DNA from: Thioclava sp. SK-1
Lineage (GTDB): Bacteria; Pseudomonadota; Alphaproteobacteria; Rhodobacterales; Rhodobacteraceae
Direction of reading: 5' to 3'
Assembly: GCF_001705665.1 (NCBI RefSeq)
Contig: NZ_MDHA01000075.1
Span: 1 to 62,527 of the forward strand
Length of the DNA stretch: 62,527 nucleotides
This document shows positions 1 to 7,539 of this stretch, piece by piece. Numbering within the stretch: the first letter of the stretch is position 1; each line of letters begins with the position of its first letter. The notes below the pieces were generated by a model. The model was not told the origin of the DNA. It saw nothing but the letters and a program-made list of their open reading frames with translations, and made no database searches. The position numbers and the translations under genes are program-made.

Positions 1-198
1 CAAACCAAAATAAACACTCAAACTAAACAAAAACGCGCAGAAATCGCAAAAATCATGAAAAAATACAAGAAAAACGCGCAGAAACCCGAATCCTCAAACA
101 AAAATAATACAAAAACCAACACCAACACATAAGCCAGCACGCAACATTATGAAAAAGTAAGGCCCGTCGTAACAACGGGCCTAAGGAAGGATGAGAAA
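1..198. other. non-coding, G-poor A/C-rich stretch
   Basis: I find no gene here. The first 135 bases of the plus strand contain very few G residues and are dominated by A and C. A 15-bp word (AAAAACGCGCAGAAA) occurs at 29-43 and again at 70-84. The right part holds the transcription terminator of the leftward msrPQ operon. The gene that may lie to the left of the window is not visible, so the role of the A/C-rich stretch is unknown. Confidence 0.6.
160..182 (-). terminator. Rho-independent terminator of msrPQ
   Basis: An 8-bp inverted repeat (AGGCCCGT / ACGGGCCT) with a short loop lies 17 bases past the msrQ stop codon. Read on the minus strand the hairpin is followed by a T-rich run (TTACTTTTTC), as expected of an intrinsic terminator. 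Confidence 0.75.
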
Positions 199-825
199 TC
201 AGATGGGGCGCTGCCTGCTAAAAAGGCGGCTGCGCAGCCAAGGCATCAAACGCAGGCCAAGCAAGACAACCAGCGCGCCAGCCCAGATCCATCCTTCTTG
301 TGAGATGACCTTCATCTGCCACAGGTAATGAACAACCCCCAGACTCACCGCCGGATAGACCAGCCAATGAACCCGCCGCCAATTGCGCCCCAATTTGCGA
401 ATGGATGCAGTGTTCGACGTCAGAGCCAGAATCAACAGCAATACGAAGCCGATGATCCCAAACAGCAGATACGGGCGTTTATACAGATCATTGAAGGCCT
501 GCCGCCATAACAGCTCCATATCTAAGACCAACCATGTCACCAAATGCAACGTGACATAAAAGAAGGCCAACAACCCCACCGCCCGGCGATAGCGGATCAG
601 GTTCACCCCAATGAGACGGCGTAGCGGCGTGATCACCAGCCCACCTAGTAAGAACCACAAAGCGATCTTGCCCAGACGATGTTCGATGCCCTTTATTGGG
701 TCAACACCGATCCCGCCTGACATCACCAACCAGATCACCCACGCCAAAGGGATCAGCCCTGCCAGATAGACCGGCCAGGTTGGTAGCGCGCGCAAATGCG
801 TATTAACAGCCGTTGCAATGCCCAT
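199..825 (-). CDS. msrQ: MsrQ, heme-binding membrane subunit of methionine sulfoxide reductase
   Basis: Integral membrane b-type cytochrome that passes electrons from the quinone pool to MsrP, which repairs oxidised methionines of periplasmic proteins. The 208-residue protein has about six hydrophobic segments and conserved histidines in the contexts IEHRLG, LHLVTW, RVHWLVY and VVHYLW, the usual heme ligands of the ferric-reductase-like (YedZ) family. Its length is normal. The ATG overlaps the msrP stop codon (TGATG on the minus strand), so the two genes form one translationally coupled operon ending at the terminator at 160-182. The assignment rests on the family pattern together with its obligate partner msrP next door. 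Confidence 0.95.
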   Translation of the reverse strand: MGIATAVNTHLRALPTWPVYLAGLIPLAWVIWLVMSGGIGVDPIKGIEHRLGKIALWFLLGGLVITPLRRLIGVNLIRYRRAVGLLAFFYVTLHLVTWLVLDMELLWRQAFNDLYKRPYLLFGIIGFVLLLILALTSNTASIRKLGRNWRRVHWLVYPAVSLGVVHYLWQMKVISQEGWIWAGALVVLLGLRLMPWLRSRLFSRQRPI

Positions 826-1778
826 CAGTAGTTTTTCGCCAGATCCATACCGGCATACATATCTGCCACCTCATCGCCATAACCATTGAACATGAATGTC
901 TCTTGGCGCGCACCAAATAGCCCGCCGCCGATGCGCCGCTCAGTCGCCTGTGACCAGCGTGGGTGATCCACTGTTGGGTTCACATTGGCATAAAAGCCAT
1001 ATTCACGCGGCTGCAAGATATTCCATGTGGTCGGCGGCTGTGTATCGGTCAGAGTGATCTTTACGATGCTCTTGATTGATTTGAACCCGTATTTCCACGG
1101 AACCACCAACCGGATCGGCGCGCCGTTCTGGTTTGGCATCGGCTCGCCATAGATCCCGGTGGCCAGCAAAGTCAGCGGGTTCATCGCCTCATCAAGGCGC
1201 AGCCCTTCGACATAGGGCCAATCGATACCACCGGCGCGCTGTCCGGGCATTTCATCTGGGCGAAGCAGGGTTTGGAAGGCGACGTATTTCGCCCCCGATT
1301 GCACGCCCACACGATCCAGCAGCGCCGAAAGCTGAAAGCCATTCCACGGTATGACCATTGACCATGCCTCGACACAGCGGAAGCGGTAGATGCGCTCCTC
1401 GATCGGGGCGGTTTTGGTGATGTCAGCTATATCGTAGGTGCCTGGCTTATCCACCATACCCGCGATTTCGATCGACCACGGGTCGGTCGTCAATTGATCG
1501 GCAATCGCGGCCGGATCGCCCTTGTCCCAGCCAAATTCGTAAAAGTTGTTATAGCTGGTGATTTCTTTCAGCGTATTTGCCTCGGCATCCGTCGAATAGG
1601 GCGACGCTGCCTTTAACAGGCCCGGCGCTGCAATCGCACCCAAACCCGCAGCCCCCGCTGCCATCAATTGACGCCGGTTCAAAAACTGCGCTTTCGGGGT
1701 CACATCGGCCCATCCCAACGCATCGGGTTTGCGCGAACGGATCAACGGGGCATTTGGCTGGCGCGTCTTAGGCGGCAT
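825..1778 (-). CDS. msrP: MsrP, periplasmic molybdopterin methionine sulfoxide reductase
   Basis: Catalytic subunit of the MsrPQ system; it reduces methionine sulfoxide in periplasmic proteins using a molybdenum cofactor. The N-terminus carries a twin-arginine signal (RRQLMAAG near residue 35, then an Ala/Gly-rich hydrophobic stretch), so the folded cofactor-loaded enzyme is exported by Tat. The molybdenum-ligating cysteine is C135 in RFRCVEAW. I chose the ATG at 1778 because GGAGG sits eight bases upstream; the frame extends to a TTG at 1793, which lacks such support. The protein has 317 residues, typical for YedY/MsrP. msrQ follows with a one-base overlap. Confidence 0.95.
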   Translation of the reverse strand: MPPKTRQPNAPLIRSRKPDALGWADVTPKAQFLNRRQLMAAGAAGLGAIAAPGLLKAASPYSTDAEANTLKEITSYNNFYEFGWDKGDPAAIADQLTTDPWSIEIAGMVDKPGTYDIADITKTAPIEERIYRFRCVEAWSMVIPWNGFQLSALLDRVGVQSGAKYVAFQTLLRPDEMPGQRAGGIDWPYVEGLRLDEAMNPLTLLATGIYGEPMPNQNGAPIRLVVPWKYGFKSIKSIVKITLTDTQPPTTWNILQPREYGFYANVNPTVDHPRWSQATERRIGGGLFGARQETFMFNGYGDEVADMYAGMDLAKNY

Positions 1779-1948
1779 AGGGGTATCCTCCAATGTGTTT
1801 CCATTACATACGGTGAAACGCCATAAGATGTTTCATCTTAGCTGAAAAAAACCGATCACATCGCAATCACAGGCAGGTGAGGATCAGATTAGGTTTTGCA
1901 CGCCCCCTACTGGACAGATCGCCCGGCCTGCCCTATCTGCATTCGACC

Positions 1949-2428
1949 ATGGCACAAAAACACTCAGATCCCAATTCCAAGCTGATCGCCGAAAACCGGC
2001 AGGCCCGTTATCACTATGCCGTCGAGGACACACTCGAGGCGGGGATAATGCTGCATGGGTCAGAGGTGAAGTCGCTCCGCATCGGCGGAACGAATATCGC
2101 CGAAAGCTATGCATCGGTCGAAAACGGCGAATTATGGCTGATCAACGGCTATATTGCGCCCTATAAACAAGCCAAGACCTTTGGCCATGAAGAACGCCGC
2201 AAGCGCAAGCTGCTGGTGTCCAAGCGTGAGCTGTCGCGCCTGTGGAATGCCACCGCGCGCGAGGGTATGACCATTGTGCCGCTCAAGATGTATTTCAACG
2301 AACGCGGAATGGCCAAGCTGCTGATTGGCGTGGCCAAGGGTAAGAAACAGGCAGACAAGCGTGCCACCGAAGCCAAACGCGACTGGGATCGCCAAAAGCA
2401 GCGGCTACTGAAGCAAAGCCACCACTGA
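1949..2428 (+). CDS. smpB: SmpB, tmRNA-binding protein
   Basis: RNA-binding protein that delivers tmRNA to stalled ribosomes in trans-translation. The 159-residue product shows the family's features: the early segment [17 protein letters not shown], the motif [24 protein letters not shown] and a basic C-terminal tail ([16 protein letters not shown]) that enters the decoding centre. The start at 1949 (MAQKHSD) gives the normal SmpB length. The same frame opens at a GTG at 1877, but that would add 24 residues not seen in the family. It is divergent from msrPQ. The tmRNA gene itself is not in the window. Confidence 0.95.
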   Translation: MAQKHSDPNSKLIAENRQARYHYAVEDTLEAGIMLHGSEVKSLRIGGTNIAESYASVENGELWLINGYIAPYKQAKTFGHEERRKRKLLVSKRELSRLWNATAREGMTIVPLKMYFNERGMAKLLIGVAKGKKQADKRATEAKRDWDRQKQRLLKQSHH

Positions 2429-2691
2429 AATGTCACGTGCCATAAGCTGAAGCTGCGGGCCCAAATTGACGGTTTGGTTCATGCCACACTTCCCATAGGC
2501 TGCACCGTTCCGACCCAAACGCGTCAAACGCGCCGATTTGATGCAGCCAGCATCAGATCAGCCCCTTTCGCGCCGCTATTGCCGTCTAAGGCTAATGAAC
2601 AAGGCCAATTTGCCAGATCCACCCTTGCACCTGCCTTTCCCTTGGCGCTAAGCACAGTTGGGATCAACGGCACGGGCTTGAGAGGTTTGCA

Positions 2692-3549
2692 ATGGCCATG
2701 GAAGACCCTAAAACGCTTGTCTCGACCGATTGGCTTGAGGCGCATCTGAAAGACCCCGATCTGCGGATCTTGGATGCCAGCTGGTTCTTGCCAGCAATGA
2801 ATCGCGACGCCAAAGCAGATTATGCCAAGGCACATATCCCTGCGGCGCGGTTCTTCAGTATCGACGACATTTCCGACAACCGCTCTGATTTACCGCATAT
2901 GGCCCCGCCGGCCGAGAAATTCATCAGCCGGATGCGTGCTTTGGGTGTGGGTGACGGCCATCAGGTTGTGATCTATGACCAGATGGGGATGTTTTCGGCG
3001 CCGCGGGCGTGGTGGACCTTCCGCTTATTCGGCAAGACCGACGTTGCCGTTCTTGATGGCGGCCTGCCAAAATGGATCGCCGAAGGGCGCGAGACCGAAG
3101 ATATGCCGCCCATCCTGCGCGACCGCCACATCACGGTGCAGCGGCAGGCGCATCGGGTAAAAGATGTCACGCAGGTGGCCCATGCCGCGAAGCTGCGCGA
3201 CCACGAAATTATCGACGCCCGCCCTGCCCCGCGTTTCGCCGGGATCGAGCCAGAACCACGCCCCGGCATGCGCGCAGGTCATATCCCCGGCTCTAAGAAC
3301 CTGCCATTCGGGCAGGTCTTGAACGACGATCAAACGATGAAATCCCCACAGGAACTGCGCGCGCTGTTTGAAGCCGCCGGAATTGACCTCGGCAAACCCG
3401 CGATCACCACCTGCGGCTCTGGCGTCACCGCTGCGGTTCTGGCACTGGCACTGTCACATATGGGCCATGATGACTGGTCGCTATATGACGGATCCTGGGC
3501 AGAGTGGGGCATGTATACCGACCTTCGAGTCGCAACAGGAGAGAACTGA
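2692..3549 (+). CDS. sseA: 3-mercaptopyruvate sulfurtransferase (SseA-like tandem rhodanese)
   Basis: Transfers sulfur from 3-mercaptopyruvate to thiol or cyanide acceptors. Two rhodanese domains are recognisable: an inactive N-terminal one (about residues 8-140, with IYDQMGMFSAPRAWW) and a catalytic C-terminal one with C241 in the loop CGSGVTA. That loop sequence is the one typical of mercaptopyruvate sulfurtransferases, whereas thiosulfate rhodaneses usually carry CRxG-type loops. The length of 285 residues is typical. The stop codon overlaps the ATG of the aminotransferase gene (TGATG), indicating an operon that could link cysteine-derived keto acids to transamination. Confidence 0.9.
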   Translation: MAMEDPKTLVSTDWLEAHLKDPDLRILDASWFLPAMNRDAKADYAKAHIPAARFFSIDDISDNRSDLPHMAPPAEKFISRMRALGVGDGHQVVIYDQMGMFSAPRAWWTFRLFGKTDVAVLDGGLPKWIAEGRETEDMPPILRDRHITVQRQAHRVKDVTQVAHAAKLRDHEIIDARPAPRFAGIEPEPRPGMRAGHIPGSKNLPFGQVLNDDQTMKSPQELRALFEAAGIDLGKPAITTCGSGVTAAVLALALSHMGHDDWSLYDGSWAEWGMYTDLRVATGEN

Positions 3550-4730
3550 TGTTCGGCAAGCTCACGGCACCTGCGCCTGATAAAATTCTGGCGCTGTCTG
3601 GCCTGTATCGCGCAGACACGCGCGACACCAAAATCGATTTGGGCGTAGGCGTCTACAAAGATGCCAAAGGCCAGACCCCTATCATGACCGCCATCGCCAA
3701 GGCGGAAAAGCTGGTGCATGAAACAGAAACCACCAAAAGCTATGCAAGCCTGATCGGACAGCCCGACTTTCACGCGGCAATGGCACAGATGGTGCTGGGT
3801 GCGGATTACCCTGCCGAACGTCTGTCCTTCCTGTCCACCGTTGGTGGCACTGGCGCGTGCCGTCAGGCGTTTGAGCTGGCACGCCTGGCCAATCCCGATT
3901 GCACGGTTTGGGTATCTGATCCGACATGGCCAAACCATCTTGCGATCCTGGATTTCATGCAAATGCCGCGCAAATCCTATCGCTATTTTGACAATGCATC
4001 GCGCAGCGTCGATTTCGACGCTATGATTGCGGATATCAAACAAGCAAAGCCCGGCGATATCGTCTTGCTGCACGGGTGCTGCCACAACCCGACCGGCGCG
4101 AACCTGACGTTGGAACAATGGGCCATCGTCGCAAAAACATTGCTGGCCAATGGTGCAACTGCGATGATCGACCTGGCCTATCAGGGCTTTGGCGATGGCT
4201 TGGCCGATGATGCCGCAGGCACCCGCCTGATGGCTGAGCAAATGCCTGAATTGCTGATTGCGGCCTCTTGCTCCAAGAATTTTGGCATCTATCGCGAACG
4301 CACAGGCCTGCTGATGGTTCTAACCGATGCAACCGCGCAAGAAGCGACACAGGGAAATCTGGGCAAGCTCAACCGCCTTGCTTATTCCTTCCCGCCCTTC
4401 CACGGGCAGGCTTTGGTCGCGAAAGTTCTGACCGACTCATCGCTGCGCAAGGAATGGCAAGACGAGCTGGAAGCCGTGCGCAATGGCATGCTGGGTCTGC
4501 GTGAACAGCTGGCAAGTGAACTACGTCAATTGTCCAACTCTGACCGGTTCGACTTCTTGGCACAGCACCGTGGTATGTTCTCGCGCCTTGGTGCGACAGA
4601 AGAACAAGTGCTGAAAATGCGGGCCGATAATGCGATCTATATGGTGGGCGATTCCCGGCTGAACATCGCCGGGCTGAACAGCACGACAGTTCCGCTGCTG
4701 GCCAAGGCCATCATCGACGCCGGCGTGTAA
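3549..4730 (+). CDS. aromatic/aspartate aminotransferase, class I
   Basis: PLP-dependent transaminase of the TyrB/AspC subgroup that interconverts aspartate or aromatic amino acids and 2-oxo acids. The 393-residue protein has the subgroup hallmark VGVYKD near the N-terminus, a CCHNPTGAN loop near residue 180 and the Schiff-base lysine K243 in SCSKNFGIYRERTG. The ATG at 3549 overlaps the sseA stop by one base; a longer frame from 3504 lies inside sseA and is unlikely. The gene probably belongs to the sseA operon. The exact substrate preference (tyrosine versus aspartate) cannot be read from the sequence, so I give no symbol. Confidence 0.9.
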   Translation: MFGKLTAPAPDKILALSGLYRADTRDTKIDLGVGVYKDAKGQTPIMTAIAKAEKLVHETETTKSYASLIGQPDFHAAMAQMVLGADYPAERLSFLSTVGGTGACRQAFELARLANPDCTVWVSDPTWPNHLAILDFMQMPRKSYRYFDNASRSVDFDAMIADIKQAKPGDIVLLHGCCHNPTGANLTLEQWAIVAKTLLANGATAMIDLAYQGFGDGLADDAAGTRLMAEQMPELLIAASCSKNFGIYRERTGLLMVLTDATAQEATQGNLGKLNRLAYSFPPFHGQALVAKVLTDSSLRKEWQDELEAVRNGMLGLREQLASELRQLSNSDRFDFLAQHRGMFSRLGATEEQVLKMRADNAIYMVGDSRLNIAGLNSTTVPLLAKAIIDAGV

Positions 4731-4869
4731 AACGTTCCCGTCCCATTTGCAGATAAGCTGTTCATTTCGGCGCCCTTCCGGGCGCCGTTTTCTATCTATC
4801 CATGCTTGAAATGTTAAGCACGCTTACAATATCAATCCATATAGTTCATTGATGTGAGAGTTAATTAAT

Positions 4870-5301
4870 ATGCCCGATCCACAAAACCCAAGCCTTGGCT
4901 TTCTGCTTCATGACGCGGCGCGCGCCGTCCGTCGTCGCTTTGAAATCTATGCTGCTGATGTCGGGCTCACCTCATCGCAATGGCGTTTGGCTGCGCATCT
5001 GATGCGTCATGGCCCAATGCCACAGGCCCGGCTGGCCGAAATTTTGGAAATTGAGCCGATCTCCGTCTCCCGTTTGGTCGATCGGATGGAGCAGGCTGAT
5101 TGGGTCACGCGCTCCCCCGCGCCGCATGATCGGCGGGTTCGCGTGGTTTCCCCAACAGCGAAATGCGAAGCCGCCTTTGAAATTGCGCGCGCCTGCGCTG
5201 AGCGGGTCTATCAGGAATCGATGGCCAACCTGCCAGAAGGCACCCGCGCAGAACTGACGGCTACGTTGCAAAAGCTTATTGAAAACCTGTCCGAAAACTA
5301 A
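4870..5301 (+). CDS. MarR-family transcriptional regulator
   Basis: Small winged-helix repressor of 143 residues. The recognition region SQWRLAAHLMRHGPMPQARL, the wing ITVSRLVDRM-like segment (ISVSRLVDRMEQADWV) and the following basic turn PHDRRVRVVSPT are the MarR pattern. MarR proteins bind as dimers to palindromic operators and usually respond to small aromatic or lipophilic ligands or to oxidants. No efflux pump or enzyme gene adjoins it, so its target is unknown; autoregulation at the AT-rich leader (about 4800-4869) is an inference. It stands alone between the aminotransferase and a hairpin at 5308. Confidence 0.85.
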   Translation: MPDPQNPSLGFLLHDAARAVRRRFEIYAADVGLTSSQWRLAAHLMRHGPMPQARLAEILEIEPISVSRLVDRMEQADWVTRSPAPHDRRVRVVSPTAKCEAAFEIARACAERVYQESMANLPEGTRAELTATLQKLIENLSEN

Positions 5302-5307
5302 GACCGC

Positions 5308-5356
5308 CTGCGCCTGTGCGCTATTGGCAGGCGCAGATTGGCCCAATGACCTTTTT
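5308..5356 (+). terminator. hairpin and T-run after marR-type gene
   Basis: A perfect 9-bp inverted repeat (CTGCGCCTG at 5308-5316, CAGGCGCAG at 5328-5336) starts six bases after the regulator stop codon. A run of six T residues follows at about 5351-5356. The gap between stem and T-run is longer than usual, so the terminator call is moderate. Confidence 0.5.
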
Positions 5357-5530
5357 TACGGATGGATCTCCGCCCGGGTGCGACATCTGTCCCACGGGCA
5401 GCGCCATCGCGATCAGACATTTCCGTAACCGTTGCCGCCCAATTCAAACACGTTGGGAAAATCGCCTTGAGCGTCTGCCGGTGTTCCACCAACGGACGCC
5501 GAAACCCTCACCCATAAGAATGCGTATAGG

Positions 5531-5566
5531 AAAACGGCCCGGCGGAATGTTCCACCGGGCCGTTCT
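5531..5566 (-). terminator. terminator of glnK-amtB
   Basis: A long hairpin (arms 5533-5546 and 5551-5564, one G-U type mismatch in 14 pairs) lies just beyond the amtB stop codon. On the minus strand it is followed by CCGTTTTCC, giving the T-run of an intrinsic terminator. Confidence 0.75.
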
Positions 5567-5589
5567 ATGTTTCAGGTCAGATCCGCAGA

Positions 5590-6915
5590 TTAGGATTTGA
5601 ACTCTGGATAGGCTTCCATGCCCAGCTCAGCTTTATCAAGACCCAGCATCTCATCATCGGCCGAGACACGGATACCCATGACAGCTTTCAAGATGAACCA
5701 AACGATGGAGGAAACGATAAAGACGAACAGGCCGATCGCGACAATACCCAGAAGCTGCGTGCCGTAGGATGTCCCATCGGTATAGAATGGAACAACCAAG
5801 GTGCCCCAGATGCCGCAGACCAAGTGAACCGGGATCGCGCCAACAACGTCATCGATTTTCAGTTTATCAAGAACCGGAACGGTGAAGACAACAAGTGCAC
5901 CACCGATTGCACCAATCCAAAGCGCGCCGAACAATGTTGGGTCAAGCGGACCTGCGGTGATCGACACCAGACCAGCCAATGCGCCGTTCAGCACCATGGT
6001 CAGGTCGGGTTTCTTGTAGATAACCGCTGTCAGGATCAATGCCGCAAGCGAGCCAGCAGCCGCTGCCATATTGGTGTTTGCGAAGATACGCGATACATCG
6101 GTCACATCGCTGATCGTGCCCATTGCAAGCTGCGAACCACCGTTAAAGCCGAACCAACCCAACCAAAGGATAAAGGTACCCAGCGTGGCAAGCGGCAGGT
6201 TGGAACCCGGGAATGGGGTCACACGGCCGTCTTTGTATTTGCCGATACGCGGTCCAAGGATCAACGCCCCTGCGAGGGCTGCGAAGCCGCCTGCTGCGTG
6301 AACCAGGGTCGAACCTGCAAAGTCAGAGAAGCCTGCTTCCGACAGCCAGCCGCCGCCCCACTGCCAGGATGCTTCGATCGGGTAGATCAAACCTGTCAGA
6401 ATCACGGTGAAGATCAGGAAAGGCCACAGCTTGATACGCTCGGCCAAGGTGCCCGAAACGATCGATGCGGTGGTTGCACAGAACATCAGCTGGAAGAAGA
6501 AGTCCGACGCACCCGACGCATAATCAAGCGCGGCTGCACCTGCGTCCAGGCCGACCGGCTCAAGCGAGGTTACTGCGAAGAACGGGCCCAGCCAACCTTC
6601 GATCAACCACTCGCCCGGATACATGATGCCATAACCGACCAGCCAGTACATCACGGCAGCAATGGAGAACAGTGCAACGTTCTTAAGCAGCTGCATGGTC
6701 ACGTTCTTGGAACGCACCAAGCCCGCTTCCAACATGGCGAAACCAGCCGCCATCCAGAATACCAAGAAGCCACCAATCAGGAACAGCAACGTGGTAAAGA
6801 TATACGGGTTAATGTCTGGCGCCGCCTCGGCGGGTGCGGCATCTTGTGCCAGCACCGGCAAGGCAGCCACGGCAAATGCCGCCGCCAGACCGGAAATTTT
6901 TGCAAATTTTGTCAT
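5590..6915 (-). CDS. amtB: AmtB ammonium transporter
   Basis: Inner-membrane channel for ammonia/ammonium. The start at 6915 gives a 441-residue protein with a Sec signal peptide (KISGLAAAFAVAALPVLAQ) and eleven hydrophobic helices. Characteristic segments are the N-terminal region with MLEAGLVRSKN, DFAGSTLVHAAGG and GWFGFNGGS, the last two being typical of the Amt pore and its twin histidines (the second His in AIPVHLVCGIWG). A longer frame from 6975 would overlap glnK and adds a non-signal leader. It is cotranscribed with glnK; the trimeric PII protein normally plugs this channel under nitrogen excess. Confidence 0.95.
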   Translation of the reverse strand: MTKFAKISGLAAAFAVAALPVLAQDAAPAEAAPDINPYIFTTLLFLIGGFLVFWMAAGFAMLEAGLVRSKNVTMQLLKNVALFSIAAVMYWLVGYGIMYPGEWLIEGWLGPFFAVTSLEPVGLDAGAAALDYASGASDFFFQLMFCATTASIVSGTLAERIKLWPFLIFTVILTGLIYPIEASWQWGGGWLSEAGFSDFAGSTLVHAAGGFAALAGALILGPRIGKYKDGRVTPFPGSNLPLATLGTFILWLGWFGFNGGSQLAMGTISDVTDVSRIFANTNMAAAAGSLAALILTAVIYKKPDLTMVLNGALAGLVSITAGPLDPTLFGALWIGAIGGALVVFTVPVLDKLKIDDVVGAIPVHLVCGIWGTLVVPFYTDGTSYGTQLLGIVAIGLFVFIVSSIVWFILKAVMGIRVSADDEMLGLDKAELGMEAYPEFKS

Positions 6916-6937
6916 GTTCACTATCCCCTGCCGCGTC

Positions 6938-7276
6938 TTACAGCGCGTCTTCGTTGGATTCGCCCGTGCGGACACGAACGGCTTGGTTCACATCCAGCAC
7001 GAAGATTTTACCGTCACCAATTTTGTCGGTCTTCGCTGCCTTCAAGATCGTATCGACGACTTCATCAGCAAGCCCCGCCGACACAACGATTTCTAGTTTG
7101 ACTTTGGGCACGAAATTCACGGCATATTCGGCACCGCGATAAATCTCGGTATGACCCGATTGCGCACCAAAGCCTTTGATTTCTGTAACCATCATGCCAC
7201 GTACGCCGATGGCGGTGAGCGCCTCGCGCACCTCCTCCAGCTTAAACGGCTTGATTGCTGCAATGATAAGTTTCAC
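6938..7276 (-). CDS. glnK: GlnK, nitrogen regulatory PII protein
   Basis: Signal transducer that binds ATP/ADP and 2-oxoglutarate, is uridylylated by GlnD and controls AmtB and nitrogen regulation. The 112-residue sequence is a textbook PII: it starts MKLIIAAIKPFKLEEV, has the T-loop with the uridylylation tyrosine Y51 (RGAEYAVNF) and the C-terminal signature region KIGDGKIFVLDV. It lies 22 bases upstream of amtB, the conserved glnK-amtB arrangement. The leader to its right (7277-7539) probably holds a nitrogen-controlled promoter, but I could not identify a clear sigma-54 site there. Confidence 0.97.
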   Translation of the reverse strand: MKLIIAAIKPFKLEEVREALTAIGVRGMMVTEIKGFGAQSGHTEIYRGAEYAVNFVPKVKLEIVVSAGLADEVVDTILKAAKTDKIGDGKIFVLDVNQAVRVRTGESNEDAL

Positions 7277-7539
7277 TGTCCATCCCTTCCTAAATCAGCA
7301 GCCGGCGTCCCCATTGGGGTGCCGCACGCAGCACAGAAGGCCCATTTTGGTGGCATTGCACAAGGAATAGGCCATCTGACAAGTGCTGCCTTCCCTCGCA
7401 GACTGCCTTAAAATTACACAAAATAGGCAGATCGCCCAAAAAATAACCGCACAACAAACCGAATCGTGAGCCGATGTCGCTCCACATCAGTTCCGGCTCC
7501 GTGTAGGTTGGGTGCAACGACATATGACGGGACAGGCAC

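Noticed and set aside
2474-2691. A small gene between smpB and sseA
   Set aside because: The open frames here lack ribosome-binding sites and coding character.
5824-7101. A 425-codon open frame on the plus strand across amtB-glnK
   Set aside because: It is antisense to two unmistakable genes; its Arg/Cys/His/Gln-rich translation has no protein character.
7277-7539. A sigma-54 promoter before glnK
   Set aside because: TGGCATTGCA-like words exist, but no correctly oriented and spaced GG/GC pair was found on the minus strand.
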